NCBI GenBank assembly: GCA_029547745.1
Contig: JAKPOQ010000028.1
Location: 1 to 39,132 of the forward strand
Length of the DNA stretch: 39,132 bases
Direction of reading: 5' to 3'
DNA from: Actinomycetes bacterium
GTDB lineage: Bacteria; Actinomycetota; Thermoleophilia; UBA2241
Shown: positions 31,361 to 39,132 of the stretch, piece after piece
How the letters are laid out: each line of letters starts with the position of its first letter
How positions within the stretch are numbered: the first letter of the stretch is position 1
Made by a program: the position numbers and the translations under genes
Notes under the pieces: generated by a model
The model's input: only the letters and a program-made list of their open reading frames with translations
What the model was told of the DNA's origin: nothing
Databases searched by the model: none

Positions 31361-31630
31361 TCATCCGCCCGAGAGCGGCGGGACGACCAGCATCTTGTCG
31401 CCGTCCTCGAGCGGCGTGTCCAGCCCCTGACGGACGTTGATGTTGCGCCCGTTGAGGAACACGCCGGCGTACATGCGCCCGTCGTCGCGGAAGATGCGCG
31501 GCCGCAGGCGCGGTTCGACGGCGATCGCCTTCTCGATCGCCTCGCGGACCGTGGCGGCGTCGCACTCGATCTCACCCCGCCCGTCAGGCGTCGTCATCCC
31601 GGCCGGCAGCTTCAGGAACACCCTGGCCAT
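31361..31630 (-). CDS. MoaD/ThiS-like ubiquitin-fold sulfur carrier
   Basis: An 89-residue beta-grasp protein ending in ..PPLSGG, the Gly-Gly tail that becomes a thiocarboxylate in MoaD and ThiS. Internal features are VREAIEKAIAVEPRLRPRIF and VFLNGRNINVRQGLDTPLEDGDKMLV, a typical MoaD pattern. It is the last gene of the AOR-ferredoxin operon, so it probably supplies sulfur for the tungsto- or molybdopterin of the oxidoreductase; such small MoaD genes often travel with aor. ATG at 31630 lies four bases after the ferredoxin stop. Confidence 0.88.
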   Translation of the reverse strand: MARVFLKLPAGMTTPDGRGEIECDAATVREAIEKAIAVEPRLRPRIFRDDGRMYAGVFLNGRNINVRQGLDTPLEDGDKMLVVPPLSGG

Positions 31631-31634
31631 CGCT

Positions 31635-32132
31635 CTACGCCTGCAGCTCCTTGTCCATGCGGTCGACCTTGAGGTCGACGGCGAGGACGTGCGGGTTCTG
31701 GCAGAAGGCGATGCACTGCGGCTCACCGTCGCAGAGGTCGCACTTGAAGGCGACCTCACGCTCGGGGTGCTCGTGGATGACGCCCGTGGGGCAGACGTCG
31801 TAGCACTCGCCGCAGTTCGTGCACTTCTCCTCGTCGACGACGAGGACGTAGCCCTTCACGACCTCGCCGTTCTTCTCCAGGGACGGGTAGTCGCCCTTGA
31901 CGCGCACCGTGATCTCTTTGGTGACGATGGCGTCCTGGGGACAGACCTCCTGGCACTTGGCGCAGGCGGTCTGCAGGCAGGTGTGGCCCTTGATCGCCGC
32001 CGTCGTCGGGTTGACCTCGCTGAAGAGGCGGGCGACGGAGGGCCGGTAGGCGTTCTCGTGATAGGCGCTGCAGGCCAGCTCGCACATGTGGCAGCCGGTG
32101 CACTTCTTGCTCGAGATCAACACGTGAGGCAT
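31635..32132 (-). CDS. Multi-cluster 4Fe-4S ferredoxin, AOR electron-transfer subunit
   Basis: A 165-residue iron-sulfur protein with four cysteine groups: KCTGCHMCELAC at the start, TCLQTACAKCQEVCP, EKCTNCGECYDVCP and KCDLCDGEPQCIAFC. This fits the four-cluster HycB/AorB type subunit that passes electrons from aldehyde:ferredoxin oxidoreductase-like enzymes. It lies between aor and the MoaD-like gene, all leftward. ATG at 32132 follows AAGGGAG. The gene ends in TAG; downstream in the same frame only shadow sequence follows, so normal termination is likely. Confidence 0.9.
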   Translation of the reverse strand: MPHVLISSKKCTGCHMCELACSAYHENAYRPSVARLFSEVNPTTAAIKGHTCLQTACAKCQEVCPQDAIVTKEITVRVKGDYPSLEKNGEVVKGYVLVVDEEKCTNCGECYDVCPTGVIHEHPEREVAFKCDLCDGEPQCIAFCQNPHVLAVDLKVDRMDKELQA

Positions 32133-32162
32133 GGCATTCTCCCTTCGTCCGGCGTGACGCCG

Positions 32163-33968
32163 TCAGAGGCGCACGTCGACGCCGAGCTCGGCGAGCTTGG
32201 CCTCGCTGGGCACGCCGTTCTCGTCCCAGCCCCGGATCTGATAGACCTCCTGCAGGGCCTTTCTGAAGTTCTCGGCCCCGATGGCGCGACCGGCGGAGGC
32301 ACCGGTGGTGTGGGCGCCGTCCTCCTCGTAGAGCTTCTTCGGGATGTCGTCCGGCTCGACGCCCTCGCGCAGGTTGAACAGGCGGCCCAGGTTCCAGACG
32401 CGCTCGCCGACCCGGAAGACCTCCTCCTCGGTCACCTCACGCTTCCACAGGTGCCTGAAGAGCTGGGCGATCTGCTCCGGGGTGATGGCCCAGAAGTCGC
32501 ACCAGATGCCGCAGAACTTCACGGCGCTGAAGTTCTCGCCGATCATGCCCTCAGCCGGGTTGCCCCAGACGATCCTCTGCGGCTTACCTTCGAGCGTGTC
32601 CGGCGGCAGCGTGCCGGCGACGACCTCGTCGTTGATGGGGTAGGTGCGCATATGGCAGCCGCCGCGGTCCGACGTCGCGTAGGCGAGGCTCATACCGAAC
32701 GCGCCCCGCGGGTCGTAGCCGGGCAGCTCGAGGTTCTTGACCTCCATGGCGAGCTCGGGGTGACCGTACTTCGCCGCGAGGGCGCGGGCGCCGAGCGCCA
32801 GCTCGGCGCCGATGCCCTCGCGCTTCGCGATGAGCTCCGGCGCCTTGAGATAACCCTCCACCTCGCCGAAGCGCAGGCCGAAGTCGTGCACGCCCTTCTC
32901 GGTGAGGTCCATGGCGAGACCGACGACGCTGCCGCTGGAGATCGTGTCGAGACCGAGCTCGTCGCAGGCGGCGTTGAACTTCATCAGGGCGACGATATCG
33001 CTGATGCCGCAGTTCCCGCCGCAGAGGGCGATGGTCTCGTATTCGGGACCCTCGCCGGCCACTCCGTCGGCCTGGTGGAACTGGCGGCAGGCGATCGCGC
33101 ACTGGTAGCAGGCCCGGTTCCGGGTACGGATCTTGAGAAAAGAATCGGAGTTGATGTTCTCGACGCCCTCGAACGTGCCCGACGACCAGTTGCGCGTCGG
33201 CATCACGCCGGCGTCGCTCATGACTTGGGCAAGGACGGGCGTGCCCTCCTCGTGGGCCCACAGATTGTCCTCGGTGAGCACGTACTCTTTGTGGATACGG
33301 TAGATGTCGTCGAGGAAGACCTTGGCGTCGTCGCCGACCGCCACCGAACCGGTGCCGCGAATGGAGACGGCCTTGAGCTTCTTGTGGCCCCAGAGAGCCC
33401 CGTGGCCGCCCCTCCCGGCTTTGTGGAACTGGTCGGTCGAGAGGCAGGCCCAGAGGACCTCGCGCTCGCCGGCCGGGCCGATGGACATCGTCTTGGCGGC
33501 GGGATCGAAGTCGCGACGCATCGCCTCCTCGATCCTGGAGGTCGTCATGCCCCAGTACTTCTCGACGGCGGGGATGAACGAGACCACGTCGTCCTTGATG
33601 GTCACGACGACCGGCTCGGGCGACTCACCCTGGATGATGATGGCGTCGTAGCCCGCGAACTTCATCTCCGGGGCGAAGGAGCCACCGACGTAACTGTCGT
33701 TGAGGATCCCCGTGGCGGGGCTCTTGCAGCCGACGACGAGCCGCGAGCAGGTGCTCACGTTCGTCCCCGCGAACGGCCCGCTCATGAGGATGACAGGGTT
33801 CTCCGGCGCCCACGGGTCCCCCTTGGGCGGAACTTCCTCCCAGAGGTAACGGAGCAGCAGACCCTTGCCCCCGACGTACAGCTCGGCCCAGTCGGTATTC
33901 AACGGTTCGACCGCGCTCGTGGCCTTGCTCAGGTCGATCCTGAGCACCTTGCCTTGGTAGAAGTCCAC
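32163..33968 (-). CDS. aor: Aldehyde:ferredoxin oxidoreductase (tungsten enzyme)
   Basis: A 601-residue cytoplasmic tungstopterin enzyme that oxidises aldehydes to acids with ferredoxin, or reduces acids in reverse. The N-terminal domain shows FYQGKVLRIDLSKA, YVGGKGLLLRYL and VGCKSPATGILNDSYVGG, binding the bispterin. Cys287, Cys290 and Cys294 (ACYQCAIACRQF) plus a late cysteine in AVKFCGIWCDFW hold the 4Fe-4S cluster. GPEYETIALCGGNCG (307-321) is also a family block. The start GTG 33968 follows GGGAGG. A well-formed promoter at 34058-34086 drives aor, the ferredoxin and the MoaD-like gene. Substrate unknown. It supports an anaerobic lifestyle. Confidence 0.95.
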   Translation of the reverse strand: MDFYQGKVLRIDLSKATSAVEPLNTDWAELYVGGKGLLLRYLWEEVPPKGDPWAPENPVILMSGPFAGTNVSTCSRLVVGCKSPATGILNDSYVGGSFAPEMKFAGYDAIIIQGESPEPVVVTIKDDVVSFIPAVEKYWGMTTSRIEEAMRRDFDPAAKTMSIGPAGEREVLWACLSTDQFHKAGRGGHGALWGHKKLKAVSIRGTGSVAVGDDAKVFLDDIYRIHKEYVLTEDNLWAHEEGTPVLAQVMSDAGVMPTRNWSSGTFEGVENINSDSFLKIRTRNRACYQCAIACRQFHQADGVAGEGPEYETIALCGGNCGISDIVALMKFNAACDELGLDTISSGSVVGLAMDLTEKGVHDFGLRFGEVEGYLKAPELIAKREGIGAELALGARALAAKYGHPELAMEVKNLELPGYDPRGAFGMSLAYATSDRGGCHMRTYPINDEVVAGTLPPDTLEGKPQRIVWGNPAEGMIGENFSAVKFCGIWCDFWAITPEQIAQLFRHLWKREVTEEEVFRVGERVWNLGRLFNLREGVEPDDIPKKLYEEDGAHTTGASAGRAIGAENFRKALQEVYQIRGWDENGVPSEAKLAELGVDVRL

Positions 33969-34057
33969 TGCGTCCTCCCGAAGACGTCCCGGAACCGACC
34001 CCGGATGCGCCGCAGCGCGCACGCAGGAACGGCGCAACGGGGATGACAGGCCCGGCC

Positions 34058-34086
34058 ATTCTACGAGAGCGCGCTTGGGCGGGCAA
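34058..34086 (-). promoter_or_regulatory. Promoter of the aor operon
   Basis: On the minus strand TTGCCC (34086-34081) and TAGAAT (34063-34058) are separated by exactly 17 bases, about 90 bases before the aor GTG. It is the best sigma-70-type match in the window. Confidence 0.6.
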
Positions 34087-34138
34087 CACCCCGGTCAAGC
34101 CAATGGTTCGGACGACCGTCCGAAAAGGCCAGCAAAAG

Positions 34139-34175
34139 GCGGGCGGCGGCGCTCCTCTGGCGGGCCGCCGCCCGC
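34139..34175 (-). terminator. Rho-independent type terminator after the DUF3467 gene
   Basis: GCGGGCGGCGGC (34139-34150) pairs with 34164-34175. On the minus strand it is followed by CTTTTGCTGGCCTTTT, giving two short T-runs. It lies about 40 bases after the DUF3467 stop and ends the long leftward operon. Confidence 0.65.
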
Positions 34176-34215
34176 TCCGCCGTGTCCTGCCGTCACAAGG
34201 GCGACGGCCGGGGTG

Positions 34216-34506
34216 TCACTCGCGGCCCGGCGCCTCGGGCAGGTTCTTGATGTTCTCGGCCGCCTGCCACTTGCTGTAGTTGTCCTGCATGGCGTCCATG
34301 AGCTCCTTCATGAACCGCGGGGACATGTTCACCCGCGAGACGACGACACCCTGCAGCTCGTCGCCCTCGCTGCCCTCATGGTCGAGGCGCACGAAGGTGA
34401 TCGAGAACTCGTAGTCCGAGTGGCTGACGTTGGCGAAATTGGCGTAGACGCCCGCCATCTGCTCGGGCGTGGCATGCAGGTTGATGCGCTTCTCAGGCCC
34501 GTCCAT
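34216..34506 (-). CDS. DUF3467 protein
   Basis: A 96-residue cytoplasmic protein of the DUF3467 family of unknown function. Recognisable parts are YANFANVSHSDYEFSITFVR and VVSRVNMSPRFMKELMDAMQ, the usual two blocks. ATG at 34506 is preceded by AAGGAGGGA. It follows the isocitrate-dehydrogenase-like gene by 38 bases and is the last gene before a terminator, so it is expressed with the 2-oxoacid operon. No function is offered. Confidence 0.88.
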   Translation of the reverse strand: MDGPEKRINLHATPEQMAGVYANFANVSHSDYEFSITFVRLDHEGSEGDELQGVVVSRVNMSPRFMKELMDAMQDNYSKWQAAENIKNLPEAPGRE

Positions 34507-34544
34507 CGCTCCCTCCTTGCGCCAGATCGCCGGCGACGCCGGCG

Positions 34545-35549
34545 TCAGGCCTCGACGCGGGCGGCGATCGCCGCCGCCATCGCCTGCGTCCCGGCTGTAC
34601 CGCCGAGATCGTAGGTCACCGTCTTCCCCTCGGCGATCACGGCGGCGATCGCCGCCTCCATGCGCCGCGCTGCCTCGTCCTCGCCCAGGTGCTCGAGCAG
34701 CATCACGCCGCTGCGCAGGATGGCCGTGGGATCCACCTTGTCCTGACCGGCGTACCTGGGCGCGCTGCCGTGCACGGGCTCGAAGACGGCGGCCTCGGCG
34801 CCGATGTTCGCCCCCGGGGCCACGCCGAGGCCGCCGACCAGCCCTGCGCACAGGTCGCTGACGATGTCGCCGTACAGGTTCGGAAGGACGAGCACGTCGT
34901 ACAGCTCGGGCTTCTGCACGAGCTGCATGCACATGTTGTCGACGATGCGGTCCTCGAAGGCGATGTCGGGGTACCCCTCGGCCACCTCGCGGGCGACGCG
35001 CAGGAAGAGGCCGTCCGTGCACTTCATGATGTTAGCCTTGTGCACGGCCGTCACCTTGTGACGTCCGTGGCTCCGCGCGTACTCGAAGGCGAAGCGCACG
35101 ATGCGCTCGCTGCCGCGTCGGGTGATGATCTTGATGCTCTCGGCGGCGTCCTCTCCGACCATGTGCTCGATGCCGGCGTAGAGGTCCTCGGTGTTCTCGC
35201 GTACGACGACGAGGTCGACGTCCGAGAAGGCGCTGCGCACGCCCGCGAGGGACTTCGCCGGCCGCAGGCAGGCGTACAGGTCGAGCTCCTTGCGCAGCGC
35301 CACGTTGACACTGCGGAACCCCGACCCGACCGGGGTCGTGATCGGCCCCTTGATGGCGACCCGGTTGCGGCGCACCGATTCCAGAACATGATCCGGCAGC
35401 GGCGTGCCGTAGTGGGCCAGAGCGTCGGCGCCGGCGTCCTGTCGCTCCCAGACGATGGGGACACCTGCGGCCGCCATCACGGTCTCCAACGCCGTCGCCA
35501 GCTCCGGTCCGGTCCCGTCCCCGGGGATGAGCGTCACGGTGTAGGTCAT
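34545..35549 (-). CDS. Isocitrate/isopropylmalate dehydrogenase family, isocitrate-like
   Basis: A 334-residue beta-decarboxylating dehydrogenase. The substrate loop reads [21 protein letters not shown], with Ser80, Asn82 and Arg86 matching the isocitrate-binding Ser/Asn/Arg of E. coli Icd as I recall it, rather than the isopropylmalate loop. Further blocks are [22 protein letters not shown], and [13 protein letters not shown] with [12 protein letters not shown] at the NAD site. This favours isocitrate (or homoisocitrate) as substrate. ATG at 35549 follows GGAGGGG and lies one base after the leuD stop. With the synthase, LeuC and LeuD genes it completes a three-step 2-oxoacid elongation or citrate-to-2-oxoglutarate route. 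Confidence 0.85.
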   Translation of the reverse strand: MTYTVTLIPGDGTGPELATALETVMAAAGVPIVWERQDAGADALAHYGTPLPDHVLESVRRNRVAIKGPITTPVGSGFRSVNVALRKELDLYACLRPAKSLAGVRSAFSDVDLVVVRENTEDLYAGIEHMVGEDAAESIKIITRRGSERIVRFAFEYARSHGRHKVTAVHKANIMKCTDGLFLRVAREVAEGYPDIAFEDRIVDNMCMQLVQKPELYDVLVLPNLYGDIVSDLCAGLVGGLGVAPGANIGAEAAVFEPVHGSAPRYAGQDKVDPTAILRSGVMLLEHLGEDEAARRMEAAIAAVIAEGKTVTYDLGGTAGTQAMAAAIAARVEA

Positions 35550-35550
35550 G

Positions 35551-36114
35551 TCACCCCTCCGGGAGGGCGAAGCCACCGTGCTTCTTCACATGCGCGACGA
35601 GGCCTCCGTCCTCAAGGATCGTGACCATCACGGACGGCAGCGGCGCGAAGGGGACCATTGCCCCCGTGGTCAGGTCGCGTACCTCCCCGGCGCTGAGGTC
35701 GACCTCGAGCTCGTCGTACTGGGCGATCGCGCTCGTGTCGCACTGCAGAGCGGGCAGGCCGACGTTGATGGCGTTGCGGTAGAAGATGCGCGCGAAGGAC
35801 TGCGCCAGCACGGCGCCGACGCCGGCGATCTTGATGATGCGCGGCGCGTGCTCGCGGCTCGAGCCGAGGCCGAAGTTGCGCCCGGCGACGATGAAGTCGC
35901 CGGGCCGCATACGGGCCGCGAACTCGGGGTCGGCATCCTCCATCACGTGCTTGGCGAGCTCGGGCAGATCGGTGCGCAGGTGGAAGAGGCGACCCGGGGC
36001 GATGTGGTCCGTGGAGATGTCGTCGCCGAAGGTCCAGGCGCGCCCGCGCAGTGGGCCGGCGACACTGCCGCCGTCCGCCGGACCCTTCGCCGCCCCGGTA
36101 CCGGAGGCCGTCAC
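35551..36114 (-). CDS. leuD: Aconitase-family small subunit (LeuD type)
   Basis: The swivel-domain subunit of a heterodimeric hydro-lyase (isopropylmalate isomerase, homoaconitase or two-subunit aconitase), 187 residues. Signatures are [20 protein letters not shown] (the substrate loop contains HLRT), [14 protein letters not shown] and [16 protein letters not shown] start it at GTG 36114, which overlaps the cyclophilin stop as GTGA and has GAGGAGGAG at good distance; GTG at 36123 would sit directly on that Shine-Dalgarno. Its partner LeuC is two genes upstream, separated by a cyclophilin gene, an unusual split. Confidence 0.9.
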   Translation of the reverse strand: MTASGTGAAKGPADGGSVAGPLRGRAWTFGDDISTDHIAPGRLFHLRTDLPELAKHVMEDADPEFAARMRPGDFIVAGRNFGLGSSREHAPRIIKIAGVGAVLAQSFARIFYRNAINVGLPALQCDTSAIAQYDELEVDLSAGEVRDLTTGAMVPFAPLPSVMVTILEDGGLVAHVKKHGGFALPEG

Positions 36115-36632
36115 AGAGCCCACTCCTCCTCGTCGACCGTCACCGTGCGCATCACGACGCCCGGCTCACGCGCCGTCAGCGGGTCGCGCTCCGGGATCGC
36201 CATGACCACGTCCATCCCGTCGACCACCCGCCCGAAGACGGCATGCCTGCCGTCAAGGTGCGGCGTCGCCACACGGGTGATGAAGAACTGCGAGCCGTTC
36301 GTGTCGGGCCCGGCGTTGGCCATCGACACGACGCCGGGCCCGTCGTGCTTGAGGTGAGGATGGAACTCGTCCGCGAACCGGTAGCCGGGCCCGCCCCGGC
36401 CCGTTCCTGTCGGATCGCCGCCCTGCACCATGAACTCCTCGATCACGCGGTGGAACGTGCAGCCGTCGTAGAAACCCTCGCGGGCGAGGAAGACGAAGTT
36501 GTTGACCGTGTTCGGCACCTTGTCGGCGTACAGCTCGACGACGATGTCGCCGAGGTCCGTGGCGATCGTCGCCACGTAGCGCTTCGACGGGTCGATCGCC
36601 GGAGCGGGAGGCCGATCGTACTGGCGGGACAT
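36111..36632 (-). CDS. Cyclophilin-type peptidyl-prolyl isomerase
   Basis: A 173-residue cytoplasmic cyclophilin catalysing proline cis-trans isomerisation. [22 protein letters not shown] holds the catalytic Arg and Gln region, followed by [16 protein letters not shown] and [18 protein letters not shown]. There is no signal peptide. ATG at 36632 has a perfect AAGGAGGT. It lies between leuC and leuD in the same operon, overlapping leuD by four bases, so its translation is tied to the metabolic genes. It may be a housekeeping folding factor captured by the operon. Confidence 0.95.
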   Translation of the reverse strand: MSRQYDRPPAPAIDPSKRYVATIATDLGDIVVELYADKVPNTVNNFVFLAREGFYDGCTFHRVIEEFMVQGGDPTGTGRGGPGYRFADEFHPHLKHDGPGVVSMANAGPDTNGSQFFITRVATPHLDGRHAVFGRVVDGMDVVMAIPERDPLTAREPGVVMRTVTVDEEEWAL

Positions 36633-36646
36633 GGGGACCTCCTTCG

Positions 36647-37903
36647 CTAGAGCAGGTCGCGGGGATCACGGATCGCGCCGGCGACGGCCGTCGCGGCAGC
36701 CGTCGCCGGTGAGGCAAGGTAGATGGCCGCCTCGGGGTTGCCCATGCGGCCCTTGAAGTTCCGGTTGGCGGTGCTCACGCAGACCTCGCCGTCGGCGAGG
36801 ATGCCCTCGTGGACGCCGACGCAGGCGCCGCACCCGGGGTTGGTCACGACGGCGCCGGCCTCCCAGAAGACCTCGAGCAGGCCCTCGCGCGCGGCGGCGC
36901 GCGCGACGTCGCGCGACGCCGGCGTGACGATCAGCCGCGTCGCCGGCGCACGGCGGCGCCCGCGCAGCACCTCCGCCGCCGCGCGCAGGTCATCGAGGCG
37001 CCCGTTGGTGCACGTCCCGATCAGGACCTGGTCGACGCCGACGTCGCCGAGGCTCGCCGCCGGGGCGACGTTGTCGACCGTGTGGGGGCAAGCGACCGTC
37101 GGGACGACGGCGCCGGCGTCGAAGGGAAGGACGCGTTCGTACGTCGCGCCGGCGTCCGCGGCCAGCGGCCGCCAGTCGGCCTCGCGACCCCGCTCCGCCA
37201 GGTAGGCGAGCGTGGTCTCGTCGCTGGCCACCAAGCCGGCTTTGGCGCCGGCTTCGACGGCCATGTTGGCGAGCGTGAGACGGCCGGCCATGCCGAGCGC
37301 GGCGATGGCCGGCCCGCCGAACTCGAGCGCCTCGTACGTCGCCCCGTCGGCGCCCAGCGTCCCGACGACGGTGAGCATGAGGTCCTTCGCGCTCACCCCC
37401 GGGGCGAAGCCGCCCTCGACGTGGATGCGCACGGTCTCGGGCACGCGCAACCACGTCTTGCCGGTCACCATGCCGACGGCGACGTCGGTCGACCCCATGC
37501 CCGTGGCGAAGGCGCCCAGCGCCCCGGCGGTGCAGGTGTGCGAGTCGGCGCCGATGATAAGGTCGCCGGGCCGGGCGAAGCTCTCGGCCACGCGCTGGTG
37601 GCAGACGCCCATCTCGACGTCGCTCAGGGTCGCGCCGTAGGACGCGCAGAAGGCGCGGATCGTGCGCTGCGCGTCGGCGAGCTCGCGGCGCGGCGCCGGC
37701 GCCGCGTGGTCGATGAAGAACACGCACGTCGGCGCCTCGAGCCGCTCGGCGCCGAGCTCGCCGATCTGCTGGATGGCGAGCGGTCCGGTCCCGTCCTGGG
37801 CGATCGCGACATCCACGTCGGTGACGACGATCTGCCCCGGCGCGACCTCGTCGAGCCCGGCGTGGGCGGCGAGCAGCTTCTCGGCGAGGGTCAGGCCGCT
37901 CAC
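36647..37903 (-). CDS. leuC: Aconitase-family large subunit (LeuC type)
   Basis: The iron-sulfur subunit of a heterodimeric hydro-lyase, 418 residues. The 4Fe-4S ligands are Cys298 in GTCTNGR and Cys358 and Cys361 in [28 protein letters not shown] and [14 protein letters not shown] are also typical. The short form (about 420 residues) is the prokaryotic/archaeal LeuC type shared by isopropylmalate isomerase and homoaconitase, so sequence alone does not fix the substrate. GTG at 37903 overlaps the synthase stop as GTGA. The gene ends in TAG, 14 bases before the cyclophilin ATG. Confidence 0.9.
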   Translation of the reverse strand: MSGLTLAEKLLAAHAGLDEVAPGQIVVTDVDVAIAQDGTGPLAIQQIGELGAERLEAPTCVFFIDHAAPAPRRELADAQRTIRAFCASYGATLSDVEMGVCHQRVAESFARPGDLIIGADSHTCTAGALGAFATGMGSTDVAVGMVTGKTWLRVPETVRIHVEGGFAPGVSAKDLMLTVVGTLGADGATYEALEFGGPAIAALGMAGRLTLANMAVEAGAKAGLVASDETTLAYLAERGREADWRPLAADAGATYERVLPFDAGAVVPTVACPHTVDNVAPAASLGDVGVDQVLIGTCTNGRLDDLRAAAEVLRGRRRAPATRLIVTPASRDVARAAAREGLLEVFWEAGAVVTNPGCGACVGVHEGILADGEVCVSTANRNFKGRMGNPEAAIYLASPATAAATAVAGAIRDPRDLL

Positions 37904-39132
37904 GCGCGCCCCGCCTCCGGCGTCGCGCTGCGGGCGGCCTGACCCTCGCCGCGCTGCTCGCCCGCCGCGTCGCCGTTCATGCCGACCGGCACCGCGTCAC
38001 CGAGGCGCTCCAGATAGTCGTGGTAGATGTACATGAGCTCCTTGTCGAAGAGAGCGCGCTTGAGCTCGACCGCCGTCTGGCGGACCATCGCCAGGATGCC
38101 TTCGCAGTCCTCCTTGTTCAGCTCGATGCCGAACTCCTGGAACTTGCGGTAGATCGTCCGCGACCCGGAGTGCTTGCCGACCACGATCTGGCGCTCGAGA
38201 CCGACGTCCTCGGGCGCGAACGCCTCGTAGTTCAACGGGTTCTTGATGACACCGTCGGCGTGGATGCCGGACTCGTGGGCGAAGACGTTGGTGCCGACGA
38301 TCGACTTCCAGGCGGGGATGGTGCGCGCGGAGGCGGCGGCGACGTACTCGCTGAGCTCGCGGAAGCGCGACGTCTGCAACCCGAGATCCACCTTGCCCAG
38401 GTACTTGAGCGCCATCACGACTTCCTCCAGAGCGGCGTTGCCGGCGCGCTCGCCGAGGCCGTTGACGGTCGTGTTCACGTACGTCGCCCCGGCCTTGATC
38501 CCCGCCAGAGCGTTGGCCGTGGCCATGCCGAAATCGTTGTGCGTGTGCATCTCGATCGTCAGACCGTTGTGCTTGAGGAAGCTGATCACGTTGTAGGTGT
38601 CGAAGGGGTCGAGGATGCCCAGCGTGTCGCAGAAGCGCAGGCGGTCGGCGCCCTCGTCCTTGGCCGCCTGACCGAACCGAAGGAGGAACTCAAGGTCGGC
38701 ACGCGAGGCGTCCTCGGCATTGACCGAGACGTACAGGCCCTTGTTCTTGGCGAAAGCGACACACTGACGCACCTGGTCGAGCACCCACTGGCGCGACTTA
38801 CGCAGCTTGTGCTCGATATGGATGTCGCTCGCCGACATCGAGACCGCCACGGCGTCGACGCCGCAGTCGAGCGAGTGACGGAGGTCGTCGAGGACGGCGC
38901 GGTTCCAGGCGAGGATCGACGCGTCGAGGCCGAGGTCGGCGATCTGCCGGATGGTCGCCTTCTCGTCCCCGCCCATGGCGGGGATCCCGACCTCGATCTG
39001 GTGCACGCCGACCTCGTCGAGGAGCTTGGCGATGCGGATCTTCTCGTGGTTCGAGAAGACGACGCCCGCCGTCTGCTCACCGTCACGCAGGGTGGTGTCG
39101 TCGATGAAGACCGCCGGCTCCGCCGGCTTGGG
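37900..39132 (-). CDS. Homocitrate synthase / Re-citrate synthase-like enzyme, 5' end missing
   Basis: A DRE-TIM metallolyase-type acyl transferase, 410 residues visible, running off the right edge. The N-terminal active-site motif IDDTTLRDGEQTAGVVFSN and VEVGIPAMGGDE are closest to NifV-type homocitrate synthases. Other blocks are METHTHNDFGMATANA-like (here IEMHTHNDFGMATANAL), VNTTVNGLGERAGNA and ANVFAHESGIHADG-like (TNVFAHESGIHADGV). The C-terminus extends beyond typical NifV length. Anaerobes use homologues of this family as Re-citrate synthase, and the isocitrate-like dehydrogenase downstream favours that reading; homocitrate synthesis is the alternative. It leads the operon with leuC. 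Confidence 0.85.
   Translation of the reverse strand, partial: PKPAEPAVFIDDTTLRDGEQTAGVVFSNHEKIRIAKLLDEVGVHQIEVGIPAMGGDEKATIRQIADLGLDASILAWNRAVLDDLRHSLDCGVDAVAVSMSASDIHIEHKLRKSRQWVLDQVRQCVAFAKNKGLYVSVNAEDASRADLEFLLRFGQAAKDEGADRLRFCDTLGILDPFDTYNVISFLKHNGLTIEMHTHNDFGMATANALAGIKAGATYVNTTVNGLGERAGNAALEEVVMALKYLGKVDLGLQTSRFRELSEYVAAASARTIPAWKSIVGTNVFAHESGIHADGVIKNPLNYEAFAPEDVGLERQIVVGKHSGSRTIYRKFQEFGIELNKEDCEGILAMVRQTAVELKRALFDKELMYIYHDYLERLGDAVPVGMNGDAAGEQRGEGQAARSATPEAGRA

Noticed and set aside
31437-34046. An 869-codon plus-strand frame opposite the AOR operon
   Set aside because: Antisense shadow; the minus strand encodes AOR, a ferredoxin and a MoaD-like protein with all motifs.
36880-36925. 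GC-rich inverted repeat (TCGCGCGC with GCGCGCGA) inside leuC
   Set aside because: Only eight pairs in a coding stretch of alternating Ala/Arg codons; expected from composition.

Overview
The window is GC-rich, gene-dense and mostly operonic. It looks like a deep-branching, probably anaerobic actinobacterium, although a GC-rich Firmicute cannot be excluded. The clues are a SigH-type sigma factor in the gltX-cysS-rlmB-yacP-sigH order, a cytosolic CwlM-like amidase, a GerMN lipoprotein, many GTG/TTG starts, an aldehyde:ferredoxin oxidoreductase, and several radical SAM and corrinoid proteins. This placement is inference from gene content only.

The main content is a complete pyrrolysine (Pyl) system between about 20.2 and 30.5 kb. 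The catalytic synthetase gene pylSc (20278-21129, +) and the tRNA-binding subunit gene pylSn (23657-24001, -) are separate and on opposite strands. The amber suppressor tRNA gene pylT (26977-27049, -) carries a CTA anticodon and an encoded CCA. pylD, pylC and pylB (27155-30457, -) encode Pyl biosynthesis from lysine, and a nitroreductase gene precedes pylB in the same unit. A corrinoid protein of methylamine-methyltransferase type (21254-21892, -) faces pylSc across a 48-bp perfect palindrome. No amber-containing methyltransferase lies in the window. Five ordinary genes appear to stop at TAG, so the native use of amber here is a real question.

Region by region: 1-459 is the 5' part of a polyamine-type ABC permease (-). 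The segment 460-1202 is a divergent control region with a nested GC hairpin, a Pho-box-like repeat and a promoter. 1203-2818 is a DUF47 protein plus Pit phosphate transporter pair. 3018-7003 holds a B12-radical SAM protein, an exported NlpC/P60 hydrolase and PilT. 7035-12165 (-) is gltX-cysS-rlmB-yacP-sigH. 12486-13958 is an Orn/Lys/Arg decarboxylase behind a symmetric divergent control region. 14046-18749 (-) carries pyrE, pmbA, tldD, a COG2345-type regulator and an OsmC protein. A uppP remnant precedes the CwlM-like gene at 19087. After the Pyl region come an AOR-ferredoxin-MoaD-like operon (31361-33968, -) and a homocitrate/Re-citrate synthase-like, LeuC, cyclophilin, LeuD, isocitrate-dehydrogenase-like, DUF3467 operon (34216-39132, -) whose first gene runs off the right edge.

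Recurring style: GTGA four-base overlaps couple many adjacent genes (HCS-leuC, cyclophilin-leuD, pylB-pylC, tldD-pmbA, gltX-cysS, rlmB-yacP). Promoters resemble TTGCCC-N17-TAGAAT. Long perfect inverted repeats sit between genes and, unusually, inside pylB and pylC.
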